Source: Sutcliffiella horikoshii (GTDB taxonomy: Bacteria > Bacillota > Bacilli > Bacillales > Bacillaceae_I). Taken from it: a stretch of DNA of 64,000 nt. Every line of letters begins with the position of its first letter. Position 1 is the stretch's first letter. The translations under genes were made by a program, and so were the position numbers. Positions 63,800-64,000 of the stretch are shown piece by piece. The notes beneath the pieces are model-generated. The model ran no database searches, was not told the DNA's origin, and saw nothing but the letters and a program-made list of their open reading frames with translations. The stretch is from the NCBI RefSeq assembly GCF_019931755.1, contig NZ_CP082918.1, positions 2,398,001 through 2,462,000 of the forward strand, in the 5' to 3' direction.

Positions 63800-64000
63800 T
63801 TAGTAGATCCAGTTGTTTACGTCTCTTTTGTACTCAACAAGACCTTCGCCTTTGAAGAAAAGACCGATTTCGCGCTCTGCACTCTCAGAAGAATCAGAAC
63901 CGTGAATGATGTTCTTGCCTACGATTACGCCGTACTCTCCGCGAATAGTTCCTGGAGCTGCATCTTTAGGGTTTGTAGCACCCATCATGTGACGCGCGGT
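63800..64000 (-). CDS. ndk: Nucleoside diphosphate kinase, C-terminal part
   Basis: The last 66 residues ([21 protein letters not shown]..., [20 protein letters not shown], ending NNWIY) are clear NDK. The catalytic His is in NIIHGSDS. The enzyme balances NTP pools. The gene runs off the right edge of the window; its 5' end is missing. Confidence 0.97.
   Translation of the reverse strand, partial: TARHMMGATNPKDAAPGTIRGEYGVIVGKNIIHGSDSSESAEREIGLFFKGEGLVEYKRDVNNWIY

Overview
This window is a chromosomal segment of a low-GC, endospore-forming Bacillaceae bacterium. The gene order closely follows the Bacillus subtilis stretch from ypwA through rnpB, gpsB, recU, ponA, asnS, panBCD, qcrABC and the trp supraoperon to cheR and ndk. 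Spore genes (cotD, sspM, ypjB), bacillithiol synthesis (bshA, bshB1), a B-type RNase P RNA and TRAP-type trp attenuation all support this. The genus is not certain. About four fifths of the genes lie on the minus strand. I see no prophage, tRNA or rRNA gene. The only autonomous mobile element is one group IIC intron.

Layout. 1-9 kb: a GNAT-like fragment, an isolated cheX, ypwA (M32 carboxypeptidase), ypvA (Fe-S helicase), two small genes, ypsC (rRNA methyltransferase), rnpB, gpsB, ypsA and cotD. 9-20 kb: the mrfB-mrfA DNA-repair pair, then many small stress or spore genes (YdjO-like, Hsp20, yppG, yppF, yppE, yppD, sspM), a group IIC intron between sspM and yppC, and yppC. 20-32 kb: recU-ponA on plus, then ypoC-nth-dnaD, asnS-aspB-ypmB-ypmA and dinG on minus. 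32-41 kb: panD-panC-panB behind an attenuator-like leader, birA, cca, bshA, bshB1, mgsA, dapB and ypjD, with a YitT-family gene on plus. 41-50 kb: a YugP-like protease, ypjB, ypjA, qcrC-B-A (the bc complex), ypiF, ypiB, ypiA and an amidohydrolase-like protein. 50-64 kb: the aromatic amino acid supraoperon, read aroC-aroB-aroH-[TRAP leader]-trpE-D-C-F-B-A-hisC-tyrA-aroA, with cheR before it and ndk at the edge.

The genes group into coherent jobs. These are division and wall growth (gpsB, ponA, recU), DNA repair (mrfAB, nth, recU, ypvA, dinG), respiration (qcrABC), CoA precursor synthesis (panBCD), bacillithiol (bshA, bshB1), lysine and wall precursors (dapB), and aromatic amino acids.

The most unusual content is intergenic. 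Three unlinked arrays at 4.9, 25.8 and 41.6 kb share an exact 52-bp period and a GTCTTCAT core, and each unit can form a hairpin. Two further arrays have periods near 20 and 21 bp. A family of 128-bp elements with terminal inverted repeats (types A and B) occurs twice as an A-then-B pair, once alone, and once as an internally deleted remnant. The panB leader carries two AGAGGGAT copies arranged as a terminator/antiterminator switch. DinG keeps its exonuclease motifs but its helicase motor motifs are destroyed.
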